This document shows, piece after piece, positions 1 through 5,317 of a stretch of 5,317 bases of DNA (the stretch's first letter is position 1; each line of letters opens with the position of its first letter). The position numbers were made by a program, and so were the translations under genes. Source of the stretch: an uncultured Lysobacteraceae bacterium (GTDB lineage: Bacteria; Pseudomonadota; Gammaproteobacteria; Xanthomonadales; Rhodanobacteraceae); assembly GCA_946480705.1 (NCBI GenBank), contig CAMLLF010000328.1, positions 1 through 5,317 of the forward strand. The letters are read 5' to 3'. The notes under the pieces are model-generated. The model worked only from the letters and a program-made list of their open reading frames with translations. It was not told where the DNA came from and ran no database searches.

Positions 1-1
1 G

Positions 2-316
2 GCGGCGCCGGACACCGACGTCTACCTGGTGCCCGCGAACTGGCCGAGCCCGCGCCGCTATGCGTGGCAGACGCTGCTGCGCGCACGCGCGATCGAGAAC
101 CTCAGCTATTGCATCGGCGTCAATCGCGTCGGCACCGACGGCAACGGGCTGCACTATGCCGGCGACAGCGCCGTGCTCGATTTCCTGGGCCAGCCGCTGG
201 TCGAACTCGGTGCGAGCGAACTGGTCGTCACGGCCACGCTCGATGCGGCCGCACTCGCTGCCCATCGCGAGCGCTTTCCCGCGTGGATGGATGCCGACGC
301 GTTCGAGCTCGGCTGA
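2..316 (+). CDS. Omega-amidase / carbon-nitrogen hydrolase (YafV/Nit2-like), C-terminal part
   Basis: This is the last 104 residues of a nitrilase-superfamily hydrolase; the frame is open from base 2, the 5' end lies outside the window, and it stops with TGA at 314-316. The visible part carries the block typical of YafV-type omega-amidases: a VPANWPSPR stretch just after where the nucleophile-cysteine segment ends, then WQTLLRARAIEN, then GVNRVGTDGNG and GDSAVLDFLGQPL. By family knowledge these enzymes hydrolyse alpha-ketoglutaramate or alpha-ketosuccinamate to the keto acid and ammonia in the cytoplasm, a metabolite-repair or methionine-salvage role. The catalytic Glu, Lys and Cys lie upstream and cannot be checked. 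The short C-terminal extension ends in FELG. Its neighbour is convergent, so it is not in an operon with anything visible downstream. A general nitrilase or amidohydrolase of unknown substrate is the alternative; superfamily membership is near certain. Confidence 0.9.
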   Translation, partial: AAPDTDVYLVPANWPSPRRYAWQTLLRARAIENLSYCIGVNRVGTDGNGLHYAGDSAVLDFLGQPLVELGASELVVTATLDAAALAAHRERFPAWMDADAFELG

Positions 317-445
317 CCTTGCGATGGCGATGCCGGGCTTTGCCTCCGGCTCACCGACGTACGTAAGCGCGGCGCCGGCACCCGGGCTGGTGCTGAGCGC
401 AGCATGCTCCGCTTCCGCTCCTGCGATTCCCGATTCTCATTCCCG

Positions 446-479
446 ACGAAGAAGGCCGCCTTTCGGCGGCCTTCTTCGT
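446..479. terminator. Bidirectional intrinsic-type terminator hairpin
   Basis: A perfect 15-bp inverted repeat (446-460 pairing with 465-479) encloses the 4-base loop TTTC. The core is GGCCGCC/GGCGGCC and the outer arms are AAGAA/TTCTT, so the distal arm is pyrimidine- and T-rich when read from either side. It begins 7 bases beyond the TAA of the minus-strand protease gene (487-489) and lies 129 bases after the amidase stop at 316, exactly where converging transcripts must end. There is no long uninterrupted T run, so efficiency is uncertain. The preceding stretch 317-445 shows no gene; it holds only weak 5-bp dyads such as GCCGG...CCGGC (332-336 and 346-350). Confidence 0.85.
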
Positions 480-486
480 TACTCGC

Positions 487-3400
487 TTACGGCGTGGATT
501 CGAAGCCGTTTTCGAAGATCAGATCCGGCGGAGCCGTGCGGCAGCTCTGCACCTTCACGTCGTCGACGAACCAGCCCAGCGGCGTGTCGCCGACCGAACC
601 GTCGGTCGAGGCGCGGAAGCGGAACTGCACGGTCTGACCGGCGAAGCTCGTCAGGTCGACGATGGTCTTGCGGTACGGGATCGTGCCGCACCACGCCTGC
701 AGGCCGTCGCCCGGACCGTCGTTGAGTTCGCCCGTGTACGGCGTGTTCATCTGCGCGCTCGTGATCTGCGTCCAGGTCGAACCGGCGTTGGTCGAGATTT
801 CCAGCAGGCCGCCATCCCAGCAACCGCCGGCGCTACGTTCTTCCATGTTGACGTCGTTCTGGAAGCTCATGGTCAGCGGGTTCTCGCTGGACGGCAGGAC
901 AACGGCCGGCGAGATCAGGCGCTGGTCCGAAGCCGTGGTGATGTCCGTGGCAAGCCAGGACTTCGTCGGCGAGAACGGACGTGCCGTGCTGACGGCCCAG
1001 GTCGACGCGCCGGTGCTGCCCGTCGTCGTCCAGCCGGTCGTTGCACCTTCGATGTCGTCGGTGAACACGGTGTTGACGACCTGCGTCTCGTCGCAGTCGC
1101 CGAGGGCCGGCTGGGTCTTGAACGTGAACACCGGCGAGTTGCTGCTCGTGCCGCAGATGTTGCCGCTGCGCACGCGCCAGTAATAGCGCGTGCTCGAGTT
1201 CAGCGCCGGCGTGACCGTCGTGCTGCTCGTCGTGCCGGCTACGCTCTGCGTGAACACGATGTTGGTGAATGCCGTGTCCGTTGCGACTTCGACGGTGTAG
1301 TTCTTGGTCTGCGCCGAGGCGCTCCAGCTCAGGGTCGGCGCGAAGGCGACACCGACCGCGTTGTCCGCCGGCGACGTCAGCGCCGGCACGGCGGGAATCG
1401 CCGTGGCGAGCTCGAGGCTGAGCAGGGCGGTCTGCGTGCCGCTGGCCGAATTCGCGTCGAGGTTGAACGCGTAGCTGCCGGCCGCGAGCGAGCCCGGCGT
1501 CAGCGTGGCGGTCGCCGTCCCTGCGGGCGTCACGCTGGTCGGCACGACGTTGACGCTCGCACCCGAGGGCACGTTGCTCGTCGTCAGCGTGACCGGCGTC
1601 GTGTAGCCGAGGATCGAGCCGATGTTGACGTTGTACGTCGCGGTGGCCGGTGCGCAGATCTCCTGCGAACTCGGCGTCGCGGTCAGCGAGTAGTTCGGCG
1701 TCAGCGCGCAGTTGTCGCAGACCAGCGCGAAGTCCTGGTCGGTCGCATCGCCGGTGCCGGGCACGCCGTCGCCGGGCAGGGCGGTAGCGCGCACCGTCAC
1801 CGTGACCGCACCGCTGGCGCCGGTCGGCAGGAACACGTTTTCCGCAATGTTCCTCGCGTCGGCCGTGCCGCCGGTCGTCGAGACGCCGGCCGTCATCACG
1901 TTGCCCTTGTAGGTGTTCGCGCCGTTGACGACTTCGAGGTCGAGGTTGTTGACCAGCGCCGGATTGGCGCCGACCGCGCCCGGTGCGTCGGTGTAGGCCA
2001 GCGTGATGCGGACCGGCTTGGTCGGATCGGCGATGCCCGCCGTCACGGTGTGCACGTCACCCGCGTTGTCGAGCACCACGCTCTGGTCGACGGTATGACG
2101 CGGCACGACGCCGCCGGTCGAACGCGGCAGATGGATGCGGCCCCAGCCTTCGTTGTTGTTCGGCACGTCGGCCGTCGCCATGTCGAGCGCGCCGTTGATC
2201 AGCAGCGCCTTGCCCATCGCGGGGCTGAACGTTGCGCCGGCGTGATTCGTGCGCCACCACTGCGCAAGAATGGCCAGTGTGCCGGACACGTGCGGCGCGG
2301 CCATGCTGGTGCCGCTGCAGTTGGAGTAATAGCCGCCCGTGCCGGCGATTCCGGTCTGACACTGTGAGGCGCCGGCGCGTCGACGCGTCGACGCGATGGT
2401 GTCGCCGGGTGCTGCGATCGTCGGCAGCACGCGGCCATCCACCGCGGGACCGCGGCTGGAGAAGCCGGAAAGGCCGCCGATCGAACCGGCGCGCGCATTC
2501 AGCGACGAAGCGGTCGAGATCGGATTCTTGGCTTCCTTCGGTGCGGTCAGCGTGCTCGCGCCCGGGCCGCTGTTGCCGGCCGAGAACGAAATGATGAACG
2601 GCTGGTTGCCGGCCGTATCGAAGTCGCCGTCGCGGATCATCATGTCGAACGTGCGCTCGCTGGCCTGATAGCCGTGGGCGGCGCCCTCACCCGACGTCCA
2701 GCTCGCATTCATGCCGATCGCGTTGCCGCCGAGCGAGGTCTTGGACAGGCTCTGCCAGCCGCCGGCCGGCGGCCAGGCGCCCGACAGGGCGCAGACCGGA
2801 TAGATCGACGCGCCGGTCGCGAGACCCTGGCCGTACTTGAAGCCGCTGGCGTCGTCCTCGTCGACCGTCGCGCCCGCGCCGTCGCCGATCGCCATGCCGG
2901 CGATGATGCCGGCGACGTGCGTGCCGTGGCCGCCGCTCGCGTCGTCGTCGCCGTTCGCGGCGGCGCAGCCCGGATAGCTGAAGCCGCCGACGATGCGCGG
3001 CGAGAGATCGGGATGTCCGAGATCGACGCCCGAGTCGACGACCGCCCAGGTCACGCCGTTGCCGTTGAAGCCGAAGCCCGTGAGCCACGGCGCGTAGCCG
3101 AGCTGCGGCTGGCCGGCGCCGTCGTAGTTTCCGGCAATGATCTGCGACGACATTTCGTCTTCGAATTCGATCTTCGGATGCGCGTAGGCGACCGCGACGA
3201 CCTGCGGCAGGCGCGCGATCTCGCCGAGCTTGTCGGCGTCGACCTGTATCCACGCGTCGAAGAACGCTTTGTCCGGCTGGGCGGGTGCGTGGGTCAGCAC
3301 CGTGGCGCCGAGCTTCTCGAGCGCGCCGACGACGCCGGCGACGTCGCCATTGTTATAGAAATGTACATCGACGTTGGTGATCCGGCCGCTGCGGTGGGCG

Positions 3401-3933
3401 AGGTCCGGATTGATCTTGTAGTCGGCCAGGAATCCGCCCTGCCAGCGCACGTGCGGCAGCGCGATCGTTTCGGCGACGGTGTCCATCGCGCCCCAGACGA
3501 GGAAGGCTTCGCCCGGGTAGTACTGCAGCACGCGCAGTCCGCGGCGTTCGAGTTCGTCGCGCCAGGCCTGCTTGATCGGCGCGTCGAATTGCACCAGATG
3601 CAGGCCTTCGCCGGCCGTCGTGGTCGGGAACACGCCGTTGCCGATGCGCGCCGGGTGCACGAGCGGATCGAAGTCGACCTGATTGAAGCGGATGCGGCCG
3701 GCGTCGGTGAGGATCGTCGCGGTCGGCGTGCTCGCGACGAGCTTCTGCGCATCGGCGGCAGAGAGTTCCAGCACCTGGAAGGTGCCGTACGACACGCGGT
3801 TCAACGGACGGATGGCGAGCGACTCGACGGCTGCCGTCGACGAGCCGTCGAGGCGGACGCGGACGGTATCGGCAGCCTGGGCGGTCGCGCCGCCCAGCAA
3901 CGCAACGAGAGCGAGATACAGCGGTTTGCGCAT
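487..3933 (-). CDS. Secreted modular S8 (subtilisin-like, Kp43-type) serine peptidase precursor, 1148 aa
   Basis: This is a complete exported subtilase that should cleave proteins outside the cell. Residues 1-20 are a Sec signal peptide (RK, a hydrophobic stretch, TAQA then AD). Residues 21 to about 265 are a pro-region built of repeated I9-like alpha/beta units. The catalytic domain (about 266-605) has Asp300 in AVVDSGVD, His336 in GGHGTHVAG, oxyanion Asn454 in SAGNSGPG and Ser543 in SGTSMAAPHVSG, closing with EGWGRIHL (595-602). Residues about 610-742 form the beta-domain seen after Kp43-like peptidases, ending in FALVCDNC. Then come an Ig-like domain (about 747-842), an FN3-like domain (about 846-940) with YYWRVRS, and a MAM/jelly-roll-like domain (about 952-1130) with WDGGLLEIS and GWFVDDVKVQS. 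The tail is DLIFENGFESTP. There are twelve cysteines, an even number compatible with disulfides. The ATG at 3931-3933 is supported by the signal peptide directly after it and GGGGA nine bases upstream. No frameshift is seen. Type II secretion is inferred; the substrate is unknown. Confidence 0.96.
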   Translation of the reverse strand: MRKPLYLALVALLGGATAQAADTVRVRLDGSSTAAVESLAIRPLNRVSYGTFQVLELSAADAQKLVASTPTATILTDAGRIRFNQVDFDPLVHPARIGNGVFPTTTAGEGLHLVQFDAPIKQAWRDELERRGLRVLQYYPGEAFLVWGAMDTVAETIALPHVRWQGGFLADYKINPDLAHRSGRITNVDVHFYNNGDVAGVVGALEKLGATVLTHAPAQPDKAFFDAWIQVDADKLGEIARLPQVVAVAYAHPKIEFEDEMSSQIIAGNYDGAGQPQLGYAPWLTGFGFNGNGVTWAVVDSGVDLGHPDLSPRIVGGFSYPGCAAANGDDDASGGHGTHVAGIIAGMAIGDGAGATVDEDDASGFKYGQGLATGASIYPVCALSGAWPPAGGWQSLSKTSLGGNAIGMNASWTSGEGAAHGYQASERTFDMMIRDGDFDTAGNQPFIISFSAGNSGPGASTLTAPKEAKNPISTASSLNARAGSIGGLSGFSSRGPAVDGRVLPTIAAPGDTIASTRRRAGASQCQTGIAGTGGYYSNCSGTSMAAPHVSGTLAILAQWWRTNHAGATFSPAMGKALLINGALDMATADVPNNNEGWGRIHLPRSTGGVVPRHTVDQSVVLDNAGDVHTVTAGIADPTKPVRITLAYTDAPGAVGANPALVNNLDLEVVNGANTYKGNVMTAGVSTTGGTADARNIAENVFLPTGASGAVTVTVRATALPGDGVPGTGDATDQDFALVCDNCALTPNYSLTATPSSQEICAPATATYNVNIGSILGYTTPVTLTTSNVPSGASVNVVPTSVTPAGTATATLTPGSLAAGSYAFNLDANSASGTQTALLSLELATAIPAVPALTSPADNAVGVAFAPTLSWSASAQTKNYTVEVATDTAFTNIVFTQSVAGTTSSTTVTPALNSSTRYYWRVRSGNICGTSSNSPVFTFKTQPALGDCDETQVVNTVFTDDIEGATTGWTTTGSTGASTWAVSTARPFSPTKSWLATDITTASDQRLISPAVVLPSSENPLTMSFQNDVNMEERSAGGCWDGGLLEISTNAGSTWTQITSAQMNTPYTGELNDGPGDGLQAWCGTIPYRKTIVDLTSFAGQTVQFRFRASTDGSVGDTPLGWFVDDVKVQSCRTAPPDLIFENGFESTP
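2376..2395. repeat. 20-bp perfect palindrome inside the protease gene
   Basis: The bases cgcgtcgacgcgtcgacgcg equal their own reverse complement and consist of two direct copies of cgcgtcgacg. They encode the STRRR stretch (about residues 514-519) between the FSSRGP segment and the catalytic serine. It may be no more than an effect of Arg/Thr/Ser codons in GC-rich DNA; no binding protein is known to me for it. Confidence 0.6.
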
Positions 3934-3942
3934 GATGGTATT

Positions 3943-3947
3943 TCCCC
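3943..3947 (-). promoter_or_regulatory. Ribosome binding site of the protease gene
   Basis: The minus strand reads GGGGA followed by nine bases and then the ATG at 3931-3933. The spacing is normal to slightly long, and the site supports this ATG, which directly precedes the signal peptide. No leader segment is obviously complementary to it, so simple sequestration is not apparent. Confidence 0.65.
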
Positions 3948-3980
3948 GAGATGAGCAGCGAACAATGCAGTACGGTGCTT

Positions 3981-4031
3981 CCCGTTCGGCGCGACGTCAC
4001 TGTCGCGGCCGTCCCCCAACGGCAGAACGGG
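3981..4031 (-). ncRNA. Predicted three-way-junction RNA fold in the protease 5' leader
   Basis: On the minus strand the 51 bases can be fully assigned to a compact three-way junction. The closing stem P1 is CCCGUUC/GAACGGG (7 bp, 4025-4031 with 3981-3987). The next stem is GCCGU/ACGGC with loop UGGGGG (5 bp, 4019-4023 with 4008-4012). The last is CGCGAC/GUCGCG with loop AGUGAC (6 bp, 4002-4007 with 3990-3995). Only three linker bases remain (U, and CC). It ends 47 bases before the start codon. This is hand folding in GC-rich DNA, where chance stems are common; I recognise no known riboswitch class. A DNA operator or a chance fold are the alternatives. Confidence 0.35.
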
Positions 4032-4036
4032 TGGTG

Positions 4037-4066
4037 CCGATGCGATGGCGACGGCGCTCGCATCGG
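4037..4066 (-). promoter_or_regulatory. 9-bp inverted repeat / leader hairpin
   Basis: CCGATGCGA (4058-4066 on the minus strand) pairs perfectly with TCGCATCGG (4037-4045). Inside it, GCG/CGC can add three pairs around a CCGU tetraloop, with a two-base bulge. It lies about 60 bases after the predicted transcription start and five bases before the three-way-junction fold. It could be a stability hairpin of the protease mRNA or a dyad operator; which of the two cannot be decided from sequence. Confidence 0.45.
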
Positions 4067-4132
4067 TCAGACCTCTCCGTCGGCGCGTCAGGTAGACGCA
4101 CCGAACGTTCCATTGCGGATGGGTCGTCGCCG

Positions 4133-4160
4133 ACTATAGGCGAAGAGCTGTCGCCAGCAA
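4133..4160 (-). promoter_or_regulatory. Candidate sigma-70-type promoter for the protease
   Basis: The minus strand has TTGCTG (4155-4160), a 16-base spacer and TATAGT (4133-4138). The -10 matches the consensus at five of six positions, the -35 at three of six. Transcription would start near 4126, giving a leader of about 190 nt. It is one of the few AT-leaning spots in the gap. The plus strand also offers TTGCGG, 16 bases, TATAGG over the same place (4113-4140), a poorer match with no gene downstream. Confidence 0.5.
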
Positions 4161-4216
4161 CAGTTACTTCCGTACAGGGACCGGCGAATGTGAGACGTGC
4201 TATGCCTCGCCGAAAT

Positions 4217-4250
4217 CGCGCGCGACGCCGCCGCGCGGGTACGACGCGCG
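4217..4250 (-). terminator. Weak GC-rich dyad after lysR, possible terminator
   Basis: CGCGCG at 4245-4250 can pair with CGCGCG at 4217-4222, directly after the lysR stop (4259-4261). It is followed on the minus strand by only a three-base T run (ATTTCGG), and the alternating CG sequence can pair with itself in several registers. I regard it as a poor terminator, so some read-through from lysR into the protease leader is possible. Confidence 0.2.
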
Positions 4251-4258
4251 AGTGCTCG

Positions 4259-5167
4259 TCAGGCCGGCTCGTCCCAGTAGGGCTCGGGGCCGAAGCGTTC
4301 GACGAGGAAGTCGATGAAACTGCGCGTCTTGGCCGGCAGCGTGCGGCCGGCCGGATAGACCGCATGGACGGCGATGTCGGGAATCTGCCAGTGCGGCAGC
4401 ACCGGTACGAGTTCGCCGCGCCGCAGGCGCTGCCAGATCAGGAAGGTCGGCGAGATGCAGATGCCGAGGCCCGCGACGGCCGCCGATGCGATCACGTCGC
4501 CGTTGTTCACGCGCAGATTGCCGTTGAGATTGACGGTATGGCGTTCCGTGCCATTGACGAGAACGATCTCGTCGCGCCGCGCGGCCAGCGTATAGCTCAG
4601 GAAGTTCAGTGAAGCCAGATCCTGCGGATGCTGCGGCGGCCCGGCGCGTTCGAGATACTCCGGACTCGCGACCAGCAACAGGCGGCACGGCGCGATCCGC
4701 CGCGCGACGAGGCTGGAGTCCGCCAGCCGCGCGATGCGCACGGCCATGTCGAAACCTTCTTCGACGAGATCGACCTGGCGGTCGTTGAGGTTGAGTTCGA
4801 GTTCGATGCGAGGATGGCGCTGCTGGAACTCCGCAGCGACCGCCCCGAGATGATGGATCGCGAACGACATCGGCGCCGATACGCGCAGGCGGCCGCGCGG
4901 TTCGGCCTGCAGCTCCGACGCCGCGGCTTCGGCTTCGTTGAGACTGCCGAGGATCTCGCTGACGCGCTGGTAATAGCGTTCGCCGGCTTCGGTCAGGCTC
5001 AGCTTGCGCGTGGTGCGGTGCAGCAGGCGTACGCCGAGCTGCTCTTCCAGCGACTGAACGAGCTTGCTCGCGAGCGCGCGGGAAATCTCCATCTGGTCGG
5101 CCGCCGCCGTATAGCTGCCGGCGTCGACGACGCGGACGAACAATTGCATCGCCTGGAGCTTGTCCAT
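4259..5167 (-). CDS. LysR-type transcriptional regulator, CrgA/AaeR-like subgroup, 302 aa
   Basis: This is a full-length cytoplasmic DNA-binding regulator of usual family length. Residues 1-60 are the winged helix-turn-helix: the start MDKLQAMQLFVRVVDAGSYT is typical of the CrgA-like subgroup, followed by AAADQMEISRALASKLVQSLEEQLGVRLLHRTTRKLSLTEAG. A linker helix (about 61-88) leads to the periplasmic-binding-protein-like effector domain (about 90-293), with GFDMAVRIARLADSSLVARRI (138-158, split here only by position), ASPEYLERAG (167-176), VAGLGICISP (231-240) and the end FIDFLVERFG (284-293). By family knowledge it acts as a tetramer responding to a small molecule; the ligand is unknown. 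The ATG at 5165-5167 fits the family start. No good Shine-Dalgarno sequence precedes it, and the arsC-like gene stops only four bases upstream, suggesting translational coupling. There is no divergent gene, so its target cannot be read from the usual arrangement. Confidence 0.95.
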   Translation of the reverse strand: MDKLQAMQLFVRVVDAGSYTAAADQMEISRALASKLVQSLEEQLGVRLLHRTTRKLSLTEAGERYYQRVSEILGSLNEAEAAASELQAEPRGRLRVSAPMSFAIHHLGAVAAEFQQRHPRIELELNLNDRQVDLVEEGFDMAVRIARLADSSLVARRIAPCRLLLVASPEYLERAGPPQHPQDLASLNFLSYTLAARRDEIVLVNGTERHTVNLNGNLRVNNGDVIASAAVAGLGICISPTFLIWQRLRRGELVPVLPHWQIPDIAVHAVYPAGRTLPAKTRSFIDFLVERFGPEPYWDEPA

Positions 5168-5171
5168 GGCG

Positions 5172-5315
5172 TCAGAGCAGGTCGAGCACGCGTTCGGGCG
5201 GACGCGCGATCAGCGCGCGCGCGCCGCGGACGACGACCGGACGCTGCATCAGCTGCGGATGGCGAACCAGCGCGCCGACGATGTATTTTCCACCCGAGGT
5301 TTGCGGGCGCGCCTG
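5172..5315 (-). CDS. arsC: ArsC-family (glutaredoxin-dependent arsenate reductase-like) protein, C-terminal part
   Basis: The last 47 residues are visible, ending with TGA at 5172-5174; the beginning lies beyond the right edge. The segment SGGKYIVGALVRHPQLMQRP, followed by VVVRGARALIARPPERVLDLL, matches the end of ArsC/YfgD-type thioredoxin-fold proteins. The arginines in QRP and in ARPPE correspond to the two C-terminal anion-binding arginines of the E. coli plasmid enzyme (Arg94 and Arg107), so both are kept. The catalytic cysteine near the N terminus is outside the window. By family knowledge the enzyme reduces arsenate to arsenite with glutathione and glutaredoxin, but chromosomal short forms ending right after VLDLL, like this one, often lack a proven arsenate role. 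It probably shares a transcript with the lysR gene four bases downstream; no arsenite pump or ArsR is visible here. Confidence 0.87.
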   Translation of the reverse strand, partial: QARPQTSGGKYIVGALVRHPQLMQRPVVVRGARALIARPPERVLDLL

Positions 5316-5317
5316 CA

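Larger units (their letters stand above)
3934..4258 (-). other. 325-base gap between lysR and the protease gene: promoter and long structured leader
   Basis: I find no convincing gene here on either strand. Read on the minus strand it contains, in order, a GC-rich dyad after the lysR stop, a likely promoter (4133-4160), a predicted leader of about 190 nt with an 8-base palindrome GAACGTTC (4103-4110), a hairpin (4037-4066), a three-way-junction fold (3981-4031) and the ribosome binding site (3943-3947). A 38-codon frame starting MERSVRLPD (from 4114) has no Shine-Dalgarno sequence and an arginine-rich, shadow-like composition, so I do not call it. Confidence 0.7.

Noticed and set aside
317..445. 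Small dyads after the amidase stop (for example GCCGG...CCGGC at 332-350) as a second terminator
   Set aside because: Stems are only about 5 bp with no T run; the 15-bp hairpin at 446-479 is a far better terminator.
479..823. Short overlapping frames within and beyond the protease 3' end on both strands
   Set aside because: They overlap the C-terminal jelly-roll-like domain of the protease in other frames and show no motif.
2674..3954. A 426-codon plus-strand open frame opposite the protease N-terminal half
   Set aside because: It is rich in Arg, Ala, Asp and Val with no recognisable domain, and it lies entirely opposite a clearly real gene with signal peptide and catalytic motifs. GC-rich DNA with strong third-position bias gives long antisense frames of this sort.
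3353..4063. A minus-strand frame of 236 codons beginning in the leader (MRAPSPSHRHH...)
   Set aside because: It is out of frame with the protease, arginine/proline-rich and lacks a ribosome binding site; the protease frame with its signal peptide explains the region.
3997..4114. Possible leader peptide MERSVRLPDAP... (38 codons) in the protease 5' leader
   Set aside because: No Shine-Dalgarno sequence before its ATG, shadow-like arginine-rich composition, and no run of one amino acid that would point to attenuation.
3683..4612. A 309-codon plus-strand open frame spanning the protease start, the gap and the lysR end
   Set aside because: It overlaps three real features on the other strand, has Arg/Ala-rich low-information composition and no Shine-Dalgarno support.

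Overview
The window is about 65-70% GC (by eye) and holds four protein genes, two of them cut by the window edges. It looks like chromosomal DNA of a gammaproteobacterium of the Lysobacteraceae/Rhodanobacteraceae type (Dokdonella, Tahibacter, Lysobacter and relatives). This assignment is an inference. It rests on the base composition, the large modular secreted subtilase, and that protein's short C-terminal tail ending in an IFENGFE-like motif, which I associate with secreted proteins of this group. I see no mobile element, CRISPR array, tRNA or rRNA.

Layout. Positions 2-316 (+) are the C-terminal part of a nitrilase-superfamily omega-amidase of the YafV/Nit2 kind. It converges on a very large minus-strand gene (487-3933). 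A near-ideal 15-bp hairpin at 446-479 lies between them and can terminate both. The large gene encodes an 1148-residue exported S8 (subtilisin-like) serine peptidase with an intact Asp/His/Ser triad. Its order is: signal peptide, long repeat-built pro-region, catalytic domain, Kp43-type beta-domain, Ig-like domain, FN3-like domain, MAM/jelly-roll-like domain, short tail. Upstream of it is a 325-base gap with a plausible sigma-70-type promoter and a predicted leader of about 190 nt. Within the leader, an 86-nt block folds on paper into a hairpin plus a compact three-way junction.

Further upstream on the same strand are a LysR-type regulator of the CrgA/AaeR-like subgroup (4259-5167) and, four bases before its start, the end of an ArsC-family (glutaredoxin-dependent arsenate reductase-like) gene that runs off the right edge. 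The arsC-like and lysR genes probably share a transcript. The protease most likely has its own promoter, and nothing in the sequence ties it functionally to the regulator.

The genes do not form an obvious pathway: metabolite repair (amidase), extracellular proteolysis (subtilase) and a small redox-enzyme/regulator pair. The most unusual items are the structured protease leader, the three-unit pro-region and the C-terminal tail. No clearly new multi-gene system is visible.
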